NCBI GenBank assembly: GCA_026545765.1
Contig: JAIFAC010000227.1
Location: forward strand, 62,001-126,000
Source: Plantago major
Taxonomy: Eukaryota > Streptophyta > Magnoliopsida > Lamiales > Plantaginaceae
Direction: 5' to 3'
DNA: 64,000 nt
Part shown: in pieces, positions 1-10,890 of the stretch
Layout: the number at the start of each line of letters is the position of its first letter
How positions within the stretch are numbered: the stretch's first letter is position 1
Notes under the pieces: generated by a model
Seen by the model: only the letters and a program-made list of their open reading frames with translations
Database searches by the model: none
Told to the model about the DNA's origin: nothing
Translations under genes and position numbers: made by a program

Positions 1-1664
1 CTTTCTATTTCTGTTTTCAGCTGGACACAATCCTCAGTCGAATGACCTTTGTGCTTATGAAACATACAGTATTCCTTTTCAAGCTTTGTTCTTCTTGTTG
101 CTCCTTTTAGGTTTTGGCATTGTATATCTAAGTTTTTCTCAACAATAGAGGACAAGATGTCGGATCTTGGTCTATTGAGGCGAGTATACTCGGAGTATCT
201 TCTTGATGGTGTTCTCTCCCTCTGGAACTCCCTTTTGTCTCTAAGTTCCTTTTTTTGTTCAAACTTTCCTGGACGGGGAAGAGGTTCTTGTCTTACTTGC
301 TCTTTTCCCTTCCTGGCCCCGACTCTTATTGGGAAATTCCTCCTGTACTCTTCTCCATACAAGACTCCTTCGCAGATATCTTCCAAGTACTTTTCAGTTG
401 TGATTTCCTCGTTGGAAACTCCTGAGATCATAGTTGTAAGTGTTAGCGTACAGGTGTCGGACCCGTCCTTTGATGCTGTGAGGCTCTACTTGGCGCACTT
501 CGGCATTGAAATGGTCAAGGAAGGTCCTAAGGTCCTCGTGCTCTTTCTGGATTACTCCTGCCAAGTGCTCGACCGATCTCTTTCTCTTCTTTACTTTCTC
601 AAACCTTTTCAGGAAGAGGGAAGCGATATCTGCATAGGATTTGATGGAGCCATTGGGCAAAGAGGTCCACCAATCCATTGCCTCCCCAAAGAGTGTAGTG
701 GAGAAGTTGAGAGCTTTCATGTTGTCATTCAGGCCGTTGGTCTCCATCTTACTTTCGTATCTAGTAAGGTGCCCCACAGGACAAGTATCCCCATAATAGT
801 ATTCGAGAGTTGGGATAGTGGAGTCAGGGCGCTTCCTTTCCCTCCTTATCTCATCACATAGAGGATTAGGAGCTCTAAGAGTCACCTTCTCATGTGCCTT
901 CATCATCTTGCTCAAAGTGGCGATTTGAGTTTCCAAGGCCTTTTGTTGGACATAAATCTGCTTTCAAGGTTAGCTTCTACTTGATCCTTGGGTTGATAGC
1001 CACATCCGGAGGAAGATCATCAATGAGGACTATCAAGATGCTTTCGCCACGTGGTCTCTTGGCGCATCTTTGTAGAGCCCCACGGCTAGTTCCAGACTTC
1101 ATCTGCTCGTGGCATTACGGACTTCTCCCATTGCTCGTGAGAAGCGGCCCTCCATTGAGAAGGTTCCTTAGGTCCTCCGGTTGAAGTGGTTCTCCTAACC
1201 TTTGTTGGATTAGGCGATGTTCATTCCTTGATTGCACGGGTTCGACTTGTCTCGGAATTGCTAAGGGGAGGAGGTTGAGGAGGTTGAAGGTTGTTCGATC
1301 CAAAGCACCCTTGAATGGTGGTGAGTAAGAGGCCAAACTGATTCTCACTCATTCCAAACTCACTTGGACGAATGATCTGCCCATTTGGAAGGGTGAAGTT
1401 TCTTCCCGGGGGAGGACCATGTGTTCCTGGCGGAGGAACTTGTCCTTCAACCCCGAGCACCTGGGTCCTTATTGGTGGATCAACGGCTCTTTCCTCCTCT
1501 GAAGAGAGGCTAGCGGTGTGGCCATCACTCGGGCAATCCATTGTGTTTCTTGAAGAGGTTCTCGCCACCCTTCCCCTCCGAGTGGGAGGTCTACCTCTTT
1601 GCCTTGGGGCGGGCATGCCAATCGCAGTAGCGTTGGTTCTTACTGACCTTCTTGTTCTTGCCAT
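1..1664 (-). pseudogene. gag: Gypsy gag polyprotein, frameshifted
   Basis: Gag forms the nucleocapsid that packages element RNA. The start at 1664 (MARTRRSVRTNATAIG) opens a basic, proline-rich N-terminal region read to 1221. The conserved gag core is in another frame at 936-394, with motifs such as FGEAMDWWTSLPNGSI, a Q-X4-EDLRTF-type stretch and FNAEVRQVE. A basic segment follows, then a knuckle at about 1-70 (C-M-F-H, then H, then C). The frame break between 1221 and 936, and another break between the core and the knuckle, mean this copy as written gives no full-length gag. The plus-strand ORFs over the same bases are shadows. Confidence 0.8.
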
Positions 1665-1692
1665 TACTGAAGAGAACGGAACTTTTTATAAA

Positions 1693-1712
1693 GATTCACA
1701 CAGACGGCGCCA
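1693..1712 (-). promoter_or_regulatory. Primer binding site of the Gypsy element
   Basis: On the minus strand TGGCGCCGT starts three bases after the LTR end. From memory the 3' end of plant tRNA-Asp is complementary to this start; the match weakens after about nine bases. Position directly between LTR and gag supports the call. Confidence 0.65.
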
Positions 1713-1715
1713 AAA

Positions 1716-2604
1716 TGTTGAGGGTAGAAGTCCCCCAACCACTTAGAGATTATTCTACCCAACAGGTAATGGCCAAGATATCCTTAAGTAAGAAGCTCCG
1801 TACTGCGTAAGAGAGAACGTGTGAGAGCCTGAGATCCTAAGCTTAGTAAGAACCTGCACAAGTAACTTGGAGGGGGGGGGGGGGGTTAGGACCCGGTTTG
1901 CTAAGTGTCAAACCGGTTTGAGACTTTACTCAAGAGTGACTGAAGATCTACTCTGTATAATAGTCATGGTTCGGAAATGATTATTGCTTACCATTATCAT
2001 GGGAGTGTATGCCCTATATATAGATTTTTCCCCAATTGGGAGGGTTCCACCAGGTCGTGCCAAGTGTATGGCCTGGATTGAGCCACCAAGGCTTCAATAG
2101 GCCCATGGCCCATTAATGACACTTGCCCCATTCCACTTTGGGCTTTCAAGGGTAGTTTAGTCATTAATGTGAGAGTTTTAGAGGCTTTGATGTAGTCTGC
2201 TGCGGGTTAAGGTCCGAAGGGGCAGGTTCGGATGCTTGGCCCGGACCATACCAGGTTGCTCATAAGATATTCTTCTTAGTCTATCGAGTACCTTTCATTC
2301 GGACCTCGTGCCTCGAACCTCCTTACTCTCTAGTGCCAGTTCACTAGGTTACTTATTGTGAGGTTGTTGTGTTTAGTCCGGACGGGTGTCCGGGTCGGAC
2401 CCATGGTTACGGACCATTGGCAGGGTCGGATCTACTATCCTTTGGTTCCTCCTGTCCCTTTAAACCTGGGCGGTCGGACTCGCCGGGGGCTTCGGGTCGA
2501 ACCTGCGGGTCGGACTGTAAGGTCCCGGACTCAGACAACTTGGGACGCCTTAGGATTCGTTCCAAAGGCGCCTATGATGGATTGGACATATTTTCGTATC
2601 AACA
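1716..2604 (-). repeat. 5' LTR of the Gypsy element
   Basis: On the minus strand it starts TGTTGATACG and ends CAACA, giving the canonical TG...CA with an extended TGTTG/CAACA inverted end, 889 bp. A TATA box lies at about 2014-2023 (minus), which would make U3 about 580 bp. A run of 14 G occupies 1872-1885 on the plus strand. The second LTR is outside the window, so both ends rest on the primer site, the terminal bases and the flanks. ORFs at 2358-2642 on the plus strand are spurious. Confidence 0.75.
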
Positions 2605-3474
2605 CCACTAATCCTTATACATATACGAAAACATCAAACTAAATACCATACATACTTACAAACATCATACTAACAAATCAATTTCACAATAAATAATCAA
2701 TCAATTGTACGACCTCAAGCTTAACCCACTACTTAATACTCCCTCCGTTCCATAAATCTCTTTCCATTTTTTTTTTTTGCACAACTTTTAAGAAGTTTGA
2801 GTAAAAAATGGGTTTATATAGATAAAGTAATAAGTATATGGTAAAAAGTAAGAAAGAGAATTGATAAAGTATGAAAGAGAGGGATTAAAATATTAATAAT
2901 GGAGATAGTGGGTTTCCATAAAAGGAAATAGAAAGTTTTTAATGGAACGCCAAAAATGGAAAGATTTTAGTGGAATTGAGGGAGTATAAGCTATACTAGC
3001 TAGTAGATGAGTTTAAAAACATACAATTGATCGAAATTAGCAAAAATTCCAAATTTAGAAAAGCAAGGGTTTTAGACTAATACCTTCAATTACGGGAAAA
3101 ATAGCCGAAGAAGGATGAAATTGAAGGGCCACCCGAGTTCCTTGTTGAATGAGCTGCGAAAAGAGTCCAAGATTGGCCGGAATGGTTGAGTTTTGGTCGG
3201 ACTTGGAGAAGGGCCGAAAATGGTGAAGAAGAGGAGAAGAAGTGAAGCAGAATGAAAATGGAAAAATGGTCGTCTCTGTCTCGTTATTATAACAGTTAGC
3301 GACGGATAGCTTATCCGTTTAATGTTTTCTATTTTTTTATTACTTTTAACGACGGATAATCTATCCGTCGTTAAATTTCTATTTTCCTTTTTTATTTTTT
3401 TAAAAGTCATAGCGACGGATATAACACCCTATCCGTCGCTAAAATGAGCGATCCATAACAGAATTCTTGTAGTG
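2605..3474. mobile_element. CACTA (En/Spm) transposon, terminal remnant
   Basis: The right border is TTCTTGTAGTG ending at 3474, the inverse of the CACTACAAGAA end of plant CACTA elements. Inside it, inverted subterminal repeats built on GCGACGGAT and ATCCGTCGCT occur at about 3297-3440. The same repeats and the same sequence (for example around 3020-3190 against 52370-52540) occur in the complete CACTA element at 45565-52933, so they are one family in the same orientation. No coding sequence is left. The Gypsy element interrupts it on the left, and the rest lies outside the window. It appears to have inserted into the Mutator-like element that follows. Confidence 0.8.
2739..2984. mobile_element. 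Stowaway-like MITE (Tc1/mariner type)
   Basis: It begins CTCCCTCCGTTCC and ends with the complementary TTGAGGGAG, flanked on both sides by TA (2737-2738 and 2985-2986). The inner repeats continue as an imperfect inverted pair around TTTCCATTTTT and AAAAATGGAAAG. At 246 bp, AT-rich and non-coding, it fits Stowaway elements, which insert at TA and depend on mariner transposases. Confidence 0.8.
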
Positions 3475-5090
3475 GTAATTGTCTGTATATATTACAGGAA
3501 CTAATCTGTAATTGAATTGAAAAAAAATAAAAAATAAAAAGTAATTGTTATTGTGTTTGTTTTTTTATGAATGTTTGGCTATAAAACCTCCATTTTAACC
3601 CTTCTACTCATTTGTTTTCATCTCATATTGCATACACTTGCTCAAAATGCAATCAAGTAGTTCTTTCTCTAGTACAAGGGTCAACCATCTCTATGTTTAG
3701 TCTGTTTTGCACAAATGATAGTTTGTATGTTAATTTTGATTCAATATTGTAGGGAACAAACCCTAGAAGAACAACTAATAAAAGAAAGATAAATGCAAAT
3801 GAAGGGCCATCCAATCAGAATATGACTCCTGAATTCTGAATTTCAGTTTGTTTCACATTCCTTTTGTCATAAACATATCTTTTTGCATGATAGTGCATTT
3901 GATAGTGTAGTTGTTATGATGATTAATGGTGCACAAGAGGGTTACGCTATATTGAATTATGGTTATGTTTATGGTTACGTTTGAATGTAATGGATCATGC
4001 TGATTATTATTTATGTTATGGCTATTTGGTTATGATATCATTTGATGCAATTGTAGGTTCCTACTACCGTTAATTCATTTATGAAAATTTTTTGCATACA
4101 TATTACAATTCAATTTTGGTTTTTTGTTAGACTACTACACTAGAAGATCAAATAACACTGCCCTAGAAGATACATTTCATTATCAAACAAAACATATATA
4201 CTTCCAACAACATTAGGTTAAGATTAATTAGTTGTCCAAGTCACATGTAGGATCTTGCACTCTTTCTTCTAGCTTGCTCCACCCTTTCTTCTTCCAAATT
4301 TTGCTCCAACACGTAGGCTTACTCTTCACTTGGTGTCCACCAACTAAACCAACCATGTATACTGCAACGGTGGTAGAACCTTCCTGGATTTTTTCTTGAA
4401 GTGGAACGGGTTATCACCATCCTCCTAACACAGTCAAACTGTCGACATATTCTAGAATTTCCACCATCAGTGACCCTAGTACTAGTGAAAGATCTACTTG
4501 ATTGCATTTCGAGAAAGTGTGTGCAATTGGAGATGAAAACAAGTGAGTAAAAGTGTTAAAATGGAGGTTTTATAGCAAAACATTCATAAAAACGATAACA
4601 TTAACGACTATTTTTATTTTAAATGCAACTCAATTACATATTAGTCCCTGTAATATAGATAGTTAATTACAGTATGGTCCACACGTGATACTCACGTGGT
4701 GTAACTAACTAACCTTCTAAAATTTGTTCAAATCAATTACATACATGTCCCTAAAATTGTGTTAGTTAATTACAGATAAACCCGACTGCCACTTGCGCCA
4801 ATAAATGGAGGAAAAAGAAAAGCAGAAAGAAAAGAAAAGGAAAACAAACCATTTAAGAAAGTCAAAAATCAAAAGAGTGGATGGCATTTTTGTTAATAAT
4901 GCAAACTCTATCCTCCACATCAGCAAAATCACATGACACATCATCACTTCCGTTGACTACTGGGCTAATCTGTAATTAGATTTTTTTCATGAGTAAAAAA
5001 TGGATGTATTTGTAATTGTTTGAATTGAAGGGACTAAAGTGACAAGAGGCTATATTGTAGGGGTGTTATATGTAATTTTCCTTTAATATT
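3475..5090. mobile_element. Mutator-like inverted-repeat element carrying GRF finger ends
   Basis: About 200 bp at 3475-3685 is repeated in inverted orientation at 4468-4670. Each arm holds an AT-rich leader, the motif TATAAAACCTCCATTTTAA, and a start codon followed by a similar peptide (MQSSSSF on the plus strand at 3647, MQSSRSF on the minus strand at 4507). Between them is non-coding AT-rich DNA. The right side continues to about 5090 with related segments. The left outer part is cut off by the CACTA end at 3474. Long arms containing gene starts suggest a Mutator-like element or an inverted duplication of a gene 5' end. Exact borders are not defined. Confidence 0.45.
4319..4507 (-). pseudogene. 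GRF-type zinc-finger fragment
   Basis: A 62-residue reading from the start at 4507. Residues 27-53 contain C-V-R-R, then NPGRFYHRC and a tryptophan-rich WFSWW, which resembles the GRF finger pattern (Cys, then NPGR-x-FY-x-C, then a C/F-W end). The usual final cysteine is not clear. GRF fingers bind single-stranded nucleic acid and are common in short plant ORFs linked to transposons. A second, shorter start of the same gene is on the plus strand at 3647, interrupted by a stop 15 residues on; 3751 onward looks like a further exon after a TTGTAG acceptor. Confidence 0.5.
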
Positions 5091-5106
5091 TTTGTCCATG
5101 GAATTC

Positions 5107-5277
5107 TTATTTAGAGATACAATATTACAATTACAATACATAGTCTTGGACAAATTTTATCATAAATCATTAATCATTCTTCATACGGAGAAATAAATCA
5201 CCCATTTCGGGGATTGAATCCGTGACCTCTTGAGTACGGGGTGTCTCAGTTTGTCACTCGGTTACAAACGATTATTC
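5107..5277 (-). mobile_element. tRNA-derived SINE with 16-bp target-site duplication
   Basis: The block is flanked by an exact direct repeat, TTTGTCCATGGAATTC, at 5091-5106 and 5278-5293. Read on the minus strand, the head has an A-box-like TAACCGAGTGA and a B-box-like GGATTCAATCC about 40 bases later, in a frame of words (GAGGTCACGGATTCAATCC) usual in plant SINEs. The tail is AT-rich. Such elements are copied by LINE enzymes and leave long duplications, as seen here. No protein is encoded. Confidence 0.75.
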
Positions 5278-5293
5278 TTTGTCCATGGAATTC

Positions 5294-5858
5294 GGCGTGC
5301 TATGTATGACTCCGTTTAAAAGAAAATATTTTTCTATTAATGATTAGAATAAACCACTCCAAACGTGCAATTTACAAGGTATTAATTTTTGTGTCAATAA
5401 TGACAATGTCAGTGTGATGGATATATATCTAGCACAACAAATACTTCTATTCATTCTATTCATGTCTGAATATTTTCCACAGTGCTATAAGAAAGACCAC
5501 ATAAATCAAATGAGTCTATCCTATTTATACTAAAATATAAATCCACTTGCACTAGTTTTAATTGGCGGTACAATGATTAGGAAATAATTTTACTGAATGA
5601 TGTGCTGGTGATTTAAATGTTGTGTCATGTACATTTTGTGTTGCACTGTACAACACACTTAAACACCGTAAGATAGTGAGACAAAGGTGCATGATGTTTA
5701 AAACAAAGCTTCCTTCTATGGATGCATCCTGCATAGATGAAAACCAAGGTGTCTCATACTTAAAACAAAAGGTTTCATATTGTGATTGGGGATGGCTTAT
5801 ATAGCTTTAAATATTGTATATTTATATCAATTTTATTTTATGTTGCAATGTATAATAC
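5294..5858. other. Intergenic, no gene seen
   Basis: AT-rich sequence without a coding reading that resembles a known protein. The 60-codon reading at 5622-5804 has no recognisable features and is probably chance. Confidence 0.6.
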
Positions 5859-7310
5859 TTTTTTTTTTAATATAAAGAGGATTAACAATATTGAGATTCA
5901 GTTGTAATCTTGACCTCCCCCATCGTCTAGTATATCTAGATCAAGATCTAGCCAAGAGTGAGGGGACGCGGATGAATCCTGGATCAAGACCTAAAAGGAG
6001 GAGATTCCCTTAACATGCAAGAATGCCTCAGGTGATGTTCCTTATAGGCAACTAAAAATGCAATATTATTAGCCAAATCAATATAAAAGTTACGGAGGCT
6101 CAAAGAGCCAGTCTAAAATATTACAGACCAAAGCCAAGAAGGCTAACACCCAGACAAGAGAGGTGCGAATAACCAAATACTGCTGCCAAATCCTAAGAAT
6201 ATTCCAAACCAAACAGCTCGAAGCACAAGCTACAATGAAAAAACTGCAAACAGACACTTTTCCTATCAGCCCAAAGTCGATCTTTGACAAAAACCACCCA
6301 GAAAATAGGCAGTTGTCTTCTATGCGCAGAGGTCCAAAGGGAGAGCAAGATAGCGCCCCAAGAGACCCAGACAACGAGCATAACAGGACGAAATTTCAGA
6401 CAACATGACACCCAGATATTTACCAAACCTTCTCCAGATCGCAAGACAACAGACACAAACAACCCAGACTGAGTAAGACAAAAATGCACAGGGACAAAAT
6501 GTAGAGAGTTCTCCTGCACCAGGACCAGAATACACATAGCCAGTTAGTAGTTAGAAATAAATCTCCAGGAGTCTTCCACACAAGCAGCTGAGTGAAATGC
6601 ACACAGATGGATGATCTATTCCAGAAATAAAAAAAGCATGAAATATAGAGGGTGAAGCAAAGCTAAGAGCTCACATCTAACCGCAGGTCGTTCATGAGAA
6701 TAGGGGGTCCTCAAGATCAAAATGATCATTGTTTCCCTATCACAGTGGAACATCACTTCTCCTGCTACATTTCCAGTCAAAAATCTAGAATAAATCATCC
6801 TACTATGTACAGAACTCAGCCCAGGAACCAGCTGAGACCAGGTCAGATGAGCAACTCCACGGCAAAGTCGTAAACATGCAACAAATAAAAAGGTCCAATA
6901 GCAAGTAAAATCATATAAGTGCCAGCTTCTCCACTTAAGGTCAAAAACCTTCACCAGTACACCCTTATTACAAGGTACACCTATAGCCAACTTAGTATTA
7001 GAGCACTGCAAAATCAGCACAGAAAACATTATCTGAAAAAAGTCCTAAAAAACGGAGCTCCACTTTTATCTTGATAAAGCTTTTGCCTGAGAGAAATAGA
7101 GCTAGAAAGTGGAGAAATAATCTCTTGATCCTTTTTCTGTAGACAGATATTTGCCAAAAAATCTGCTATCTGATTCCCCTCCATGTACACATGAGAGAAG
7201 TGTGTAGGGGAAATCAAGGATAGAGACGCTAATTTAGCCAGAGTGATACTCAGTTTCCAGTTGCAGATGCTAGAATTCTTTCTTATCAGGGCTATGGCAG
7301 TAGAAGAATC
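5859..7310 (-). mobile_element. LINE, 3' portion (left fragment)
   Basis: On the minus strand this continues the LINE reading that breaks at 58889, after removal of copia A and one copy of GAATC. It holds the C-terminal half of the RNase H domain (7305-7029), then about 1.1 kb that looks like 3' untranslated sequence. A run of T at about 5859-5868 could be the complement of the poly(A) tail and would mark the LINE end. That limit is inferred; I could not pair target-site duplications. Confidence 0.6.
7029..7310 (-). pseudogene. LINE RNase H domain, C-terminal half
   Basis: The reading enters from the LTR junction as STAIALIRKN and includes HVYMEGNQIADFLAN, matching the (V/I)-x-R/M-E-G/A-N-x-x-A-D-x-L-A signature of the RNase H-like domain at the C-terminus of plant non-LTR polyproteins. 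The upstream half (KLNNDGA..., ALEAELEAICFG, ending in ESDS) is on the minus strand at about 58889-59105. Joining both sides at the GAATC duplication gives an uninterrupted domain, so copia A broke it by insertion. Confidence 0.8.
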
Positions 7311-8925
7311 TGTTGGTCCAGATAACGGCAAAGTAAACGACTAGAGAGGGGGGTAAATAGTCTTTTAAAACTTTTGTCGATAAACACAGTTTCTCAGATA
7401 TCTGTGAATATATCTGATACTTAATTTCAGAGAGCGGAAGACTTTTCTAAGATAAGTGCACGTATTCAGCAAGATAAGTGTAAGTACTTTGCAATATAAG
7501 TAAAACAAGTAATAAGCTGCAGAGAGTAAATAACACAAGTCTTTTTATAGTGGTATTTGAAGGTGGCGTAATCCTTCAACTAATCCACTTCGGTCTTTCT
7601 CATAGCTAGAATCCACTAAGATAAATGAGGTAACCTTACAGATATTTTTTCTTGATTCCTAAATACACTAGGTTCCCAACCAAGTGTTCCCCCTGAGTTA
7701 TTCCCCGGCTTTCACAGCCAAGTACTTCCTGTACTCAGAAATCTTTTTGAGCTGTTCCTTAGTTTCCCAAACTAAGTACTTCCTGTGCTCAATAACCTTG
7801 GAGTTATTCCTTAGTTTCCCAAACTAAGTACTTCCTGTACTCCACGCCGTTTAAGGTCTTTGGTTTTACGTTTGTTTGTCGGTGAGCTTAAATAACTTAT
7901 TCATTATTCAGATAGCTCTATGAATCAAGTATACTTAATACACTTTTCAATGTATGGTATCTTGTTCTCTCTTGACAAGTCTATTGTAAGTGTTCCAGAG
8001 AATGAATCTCAGATATGAAATCTTAGTTCAACTCCTTCACAGATAACAATGCTCGTTAAGGATCAGGACACTTAGAACTTTTGTGCTACTTAGAACCAAG
8101 AGCTTTGGTCACAACAGAAAGCTTGAAAGTAAGTAGTTTGCTTGAGAGAGCTTGTGTGAGTATTTAGTATAAGTTCAGTGATCTAAAGTGTTCAGTGTGT
8201 GTTCTCAAGCAGTCTAAGTGTTGATATTTATAGATGAATTTTGAGTGCCGTTTGAATAATATCCGTTAGGCTTAAATCAAATTCAAACTATTGATATCTG
8301 AGTATAGTACTGTAGCAGGTTTGTCTTCTTCTTCAGAAGCTACAGCTTTTGTTCAAACATTTATGTCTGCGCATTTAATGCACTGTACTATACTTTGTCC
8401 TGTAGTGCCAACGGAACTATGCAAGCTTTCTGAGGCTTTGGACGTTCTTTTCCAGAGATCATCATAGCTCCAGATACCACTTGTTTAAATAACTTTATAA
8501 TATGTTTCTTTTTCAGAAGCATATTTTTATGTCCAAGGTATCTGAGTGTAGATATCTGTGAGCACTTTCCTTGTCTCAGAAACCTTTTATTCTCAGATAT
8601 CTTTTGTAACACGTGTGTTTCGAAACACTTGTTTCTTCAAGATATCTGGACATAGGTATCTGAAAAACCCTTGTCTTGACAATATTATGCCTTCAAATCT
8701 TCAAATCCGTTGAACTTTTCCTGCTGGATGCCTTCTTCTTGGTCTTCTTCAGAAAATAAAAATTACATTTCGAGACCTAACATCCTATACAAGATTTGCT
8801 AGACTATCATACTTAGTGAGTTTCCTCTTTTACAGTGTTCAAGTGAACTAAGAGTACTAATCACCTTTCTGAGCTAAGATAAGTCATTAGGTTGCTGATC
8901 AAAATCTAAACAGATATTCCTAACA
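7311..8925 (-). repeat. 3' LTR of copia A
   Basis: 1615 bp, matching 57319-58888 along its length. On the minus strand it starts TGTTAGGAATATCTG and ends GGACCAACA. A TATA box lies at about 8224-8234 (minus). The stem-loop array described for copia C is present here at 7671-7828 with four hairpins. This LTR keeps most CAG/CTG sites, while its partner shows many CG-containing replacements. Confidence 0.92.
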
Positions 8926-8945
8926 AATTTTCCCCATTTTGATCA
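8926..8945 (-). promoter_or_regulatory. Polypurine tract of copia A
   Basis: Directly before the 3' LTR on the minus strand is the purine-rich GATCAAAATGGGGAAAATT, the expected primer for plus-strand DNA synthesis. Copia B and C have shorter or altered versions at the same place (before 41999 and 23934). Confidence 0.75.
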
Positions 8946-9306
8946 GTCAACAATGACTATCTGACCTATTACAAATCTGGATGAGGAAACAATCCACCAC
9001 TTAATCATTTCTTATGATCTTTTAATTCATATAATTAAGTGCAGAAAGTAAACATCAACCAAATCACAAATCTGACAAGTTATCTTATATATAAAATGAT
9101 ATCTGAGAGTAAGTTCATCAGATATGATACAGAGAAAGCTTACAGATAACTTTTTCAAGATTTAACAGAAAAGATCAATCAGCAAAAATCACAGAAACTA
9201 CTTAGTCAAATAGAACAACAGGAGTTACCAAGCTCCAAGTGAACATTCTAAATGACAAGTCTTCAAGTCTTCAAAAATCTTCAAGTCTTCAAAACAGCTC
9301 CATGGA

Positions 9307-9616
9307 TCAGTCTGCAAATTTCCTATCACCAAACCTTTTGATATCATCAGAATAGTCATAGAGAAGAGTTCTGACAATCATCTCTGTGTTTCTGGCAAAT
9401 CCACAGACTTCCTTGTAGGTTTTGGTGGGATTTCTCTTGACAAAAATGCTTGTCCCACAGATACTTTCCCCACTTTCAGGCATGCTCGATTCTGATATCT
9501 GATAGCTTGAAGTATTCGTAAATGATCTTCAGATATCTGATGTCACCCTTGTATTGATCTTCAGTTAAGTAGAAGGATTCATAGGGTTCCACCGCAAGTC
9601 TTGCTCTTCTGCCTGT
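9307..9616 (-). pseudogene. Copia A ORF3, C-terminal end
   Basis: This is the last ~100 codons of the third gene, cut from the rest by copia C (duplication TCCAG at 9617-9621 and 25530-25534). The reading matches the end of ORF3 in copia C (region 23380-23560), including VGKVS, an NPTKT-like stretch and a final KRFGDRKFAD before TGA at 9307-9309. The 360 bp between this stop and the polypurine tract is untranslated. Function unknown. Confidence 0.65.
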
Positions 9617-10349
9617 TCCAGTGTTAGGAAATTTGTTAGATATTTTGTTAGAAATATCTGTTTAGATTTTGATCAGCAACATGATGACTTATCTTAGTCT
9701 CAGAAAGGTGATTAGTACTCTTGGTTCACTTGAACATTGTAAAAGAGGAAACCCACTAAGTATGATAGTCTAACTAATCTTGTATAGGATGTTAGGTTTC
9801 AAAATGTAATTTTTATTTTATGAAGAGAAGACCAAGAAGAAGACATCCAAGCAGAACAAGTTCAACGACATTGAAGATTTGAAGAAACTGCACAAGATTA
9901 CTGAAATAGTTTTGCAGATACCTTGGTTAGATATCTTGAAGACACGAATAGTTTTAAACAAGCTGTGTCACAAGAGATATCTGAGAACTAGAAGGTTTTC
10001 TGAAAACCAGGAAAGTGCCCACAGATATCTACTCTCAGATACCTTGAGCCTTAACCATTTACGAAAAGAAATATATTGCAACAAAGTTGTTTCAATAAAG
10101 TGGTATCTGAAGATTAAAGATAAGGGCGTGCAAAGAATCAGATAATACTAGTCTCTGATACTGAGCATAGTTCCGTTAACTCAGGACAAAAAATGCATCT
10201 GATGCATTTAATGCACGGACGGAGATGTCGAATAAAAGCAACGGTACCTTCGAAGAAGAAGACAAACCCTCTCGCGATTACTATACCAGATATCAATAGT
10301 TTGAATTTGATTTAAACTGCGGATACTATTCAACGGCATTCAAATTCAT

Positions 10350-10359
10350 CTATAAATAT
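10350..10359 (+). promoter_or_regulatory. LTR TATA box (copia C)
   Basis: CTATAAATAT, the only good TATA element in the LTR, 728 bp from its start. The same word occurs at the matching place in copia A (minus strand, about 8224-8234 and 58190-58200). Copia B has CTATATATATC at 29868-29878 and 42569-42579. Confidence 0.7.
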
Positions 10360-10738
10360 CAATACTTAGACTACTTGAGAAGACACCTTGAACTCCATAA
10401 ACACATTGAACAACATATTCTCTCAAGCAAACTACTTATCCTCAAAGCTTTACATTGCGACCAAAGCTCACGATCTTAAGTAGCACTAAAGTTCTAAGTG
10501 TCACGATCCTAAACAAGCAACGCTATCTGAAAGAGTTGAATTGAAAGATCAAGTATAAAGATTCATTCTCTTGAACATTTATCTAAGACTTGGGTCGATA
10601 AAAGAACAAGATACCATACATTGAAAAGTGTATTAAGTATACTTGATTCACGAGCTATCGATTAAGCGAAAAGTTATTAAAGAAGCTCATCGACTCAAAC
10701 CAAAACAACACCATCATTTGGCGTGGATGCAGGAAGTA

Positions 10739-10890
10739 CTTAGTTTGAGAAACTAAGGAATAACTCAAGGTTATTGAGCACGAAGTACTTAGCTTGGGAA
10801 GCTGGGAATAGCTCAAAAGGTTTACGATGCAGGAAGTACTTGGCTGTGAAAGCCGGGGAACAACTCAGGGGGAACATTTGGTTGGGAACC
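10739..10890 (+). repeat. Tandem stem-loop array in the LTR transcript leader
   Basis: Three degenerate units of about 50 bp, each led by GAAGTACTT, plus a fourth shorter one. Stems: CTTAGTTT/AAACTAAG (10739-10757, loop GAG), AGCTT/AAGCT (10791-10803, loop GGG), GGCT/AGCC (10842-10854) and GGTT/AACC (10880-10890, loop GGG). Copia B has TGATTT/AAATCA (30271-30285) and AGCTC/GAGCT (30325-30337) in the same units. Stem sequences change on both sides together, so pairing is kept. The array lies 3' of the TATA box, so it would be in the RNA leader. Confidence 0.7.

Larger units (their letters stand above)
1..2604 (-). mobile_element. Ty3/Gypsy LTR retrotransposon, 5' part (continues beyond the window)
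   Basis: Read on the minus strand, the order is 5' LTR (1716-2604), a primer site beginning TGGCGCCGT, a short leader of about 45 bp, and gag running off the left edge. The gag core and a CHHC-type knuckle with spacing C-X2-H-X4-H-X4-C are typical of Gypsy elements of the Tat/Retand kind (family memory, not searched). Pol and the 3' LTR would lie left of the window. The bases after the LTR at 2605-2609 are CCACT, the expected 5-bp duplication, but its partner is outside. The element sits in the remnant of a CACTA transposon. Confidence 0.85.

Noticed and set aside
157..861. 234-codon plus-strand ORF at 157-861
   Set aside because: It lies antisense to the Gypsy gag core, has no family-like motifs, and the minus-strand reading carries the conserved gag words.
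2358..2642. Plus-strand ORFs over the Gypsy LTR
   Set aside because: They cross the LTR border and lie in GC-rich U3 sequence without protein-like composition.
6090..7029. Minus- and plus-strand ORFs of 60-137 codons in 6090-7029
   Set aside because: They follow the LINE RNase H stop, overlap one another in several frames and show no conserved motif; best read as LINE 3' untranslated sequence.
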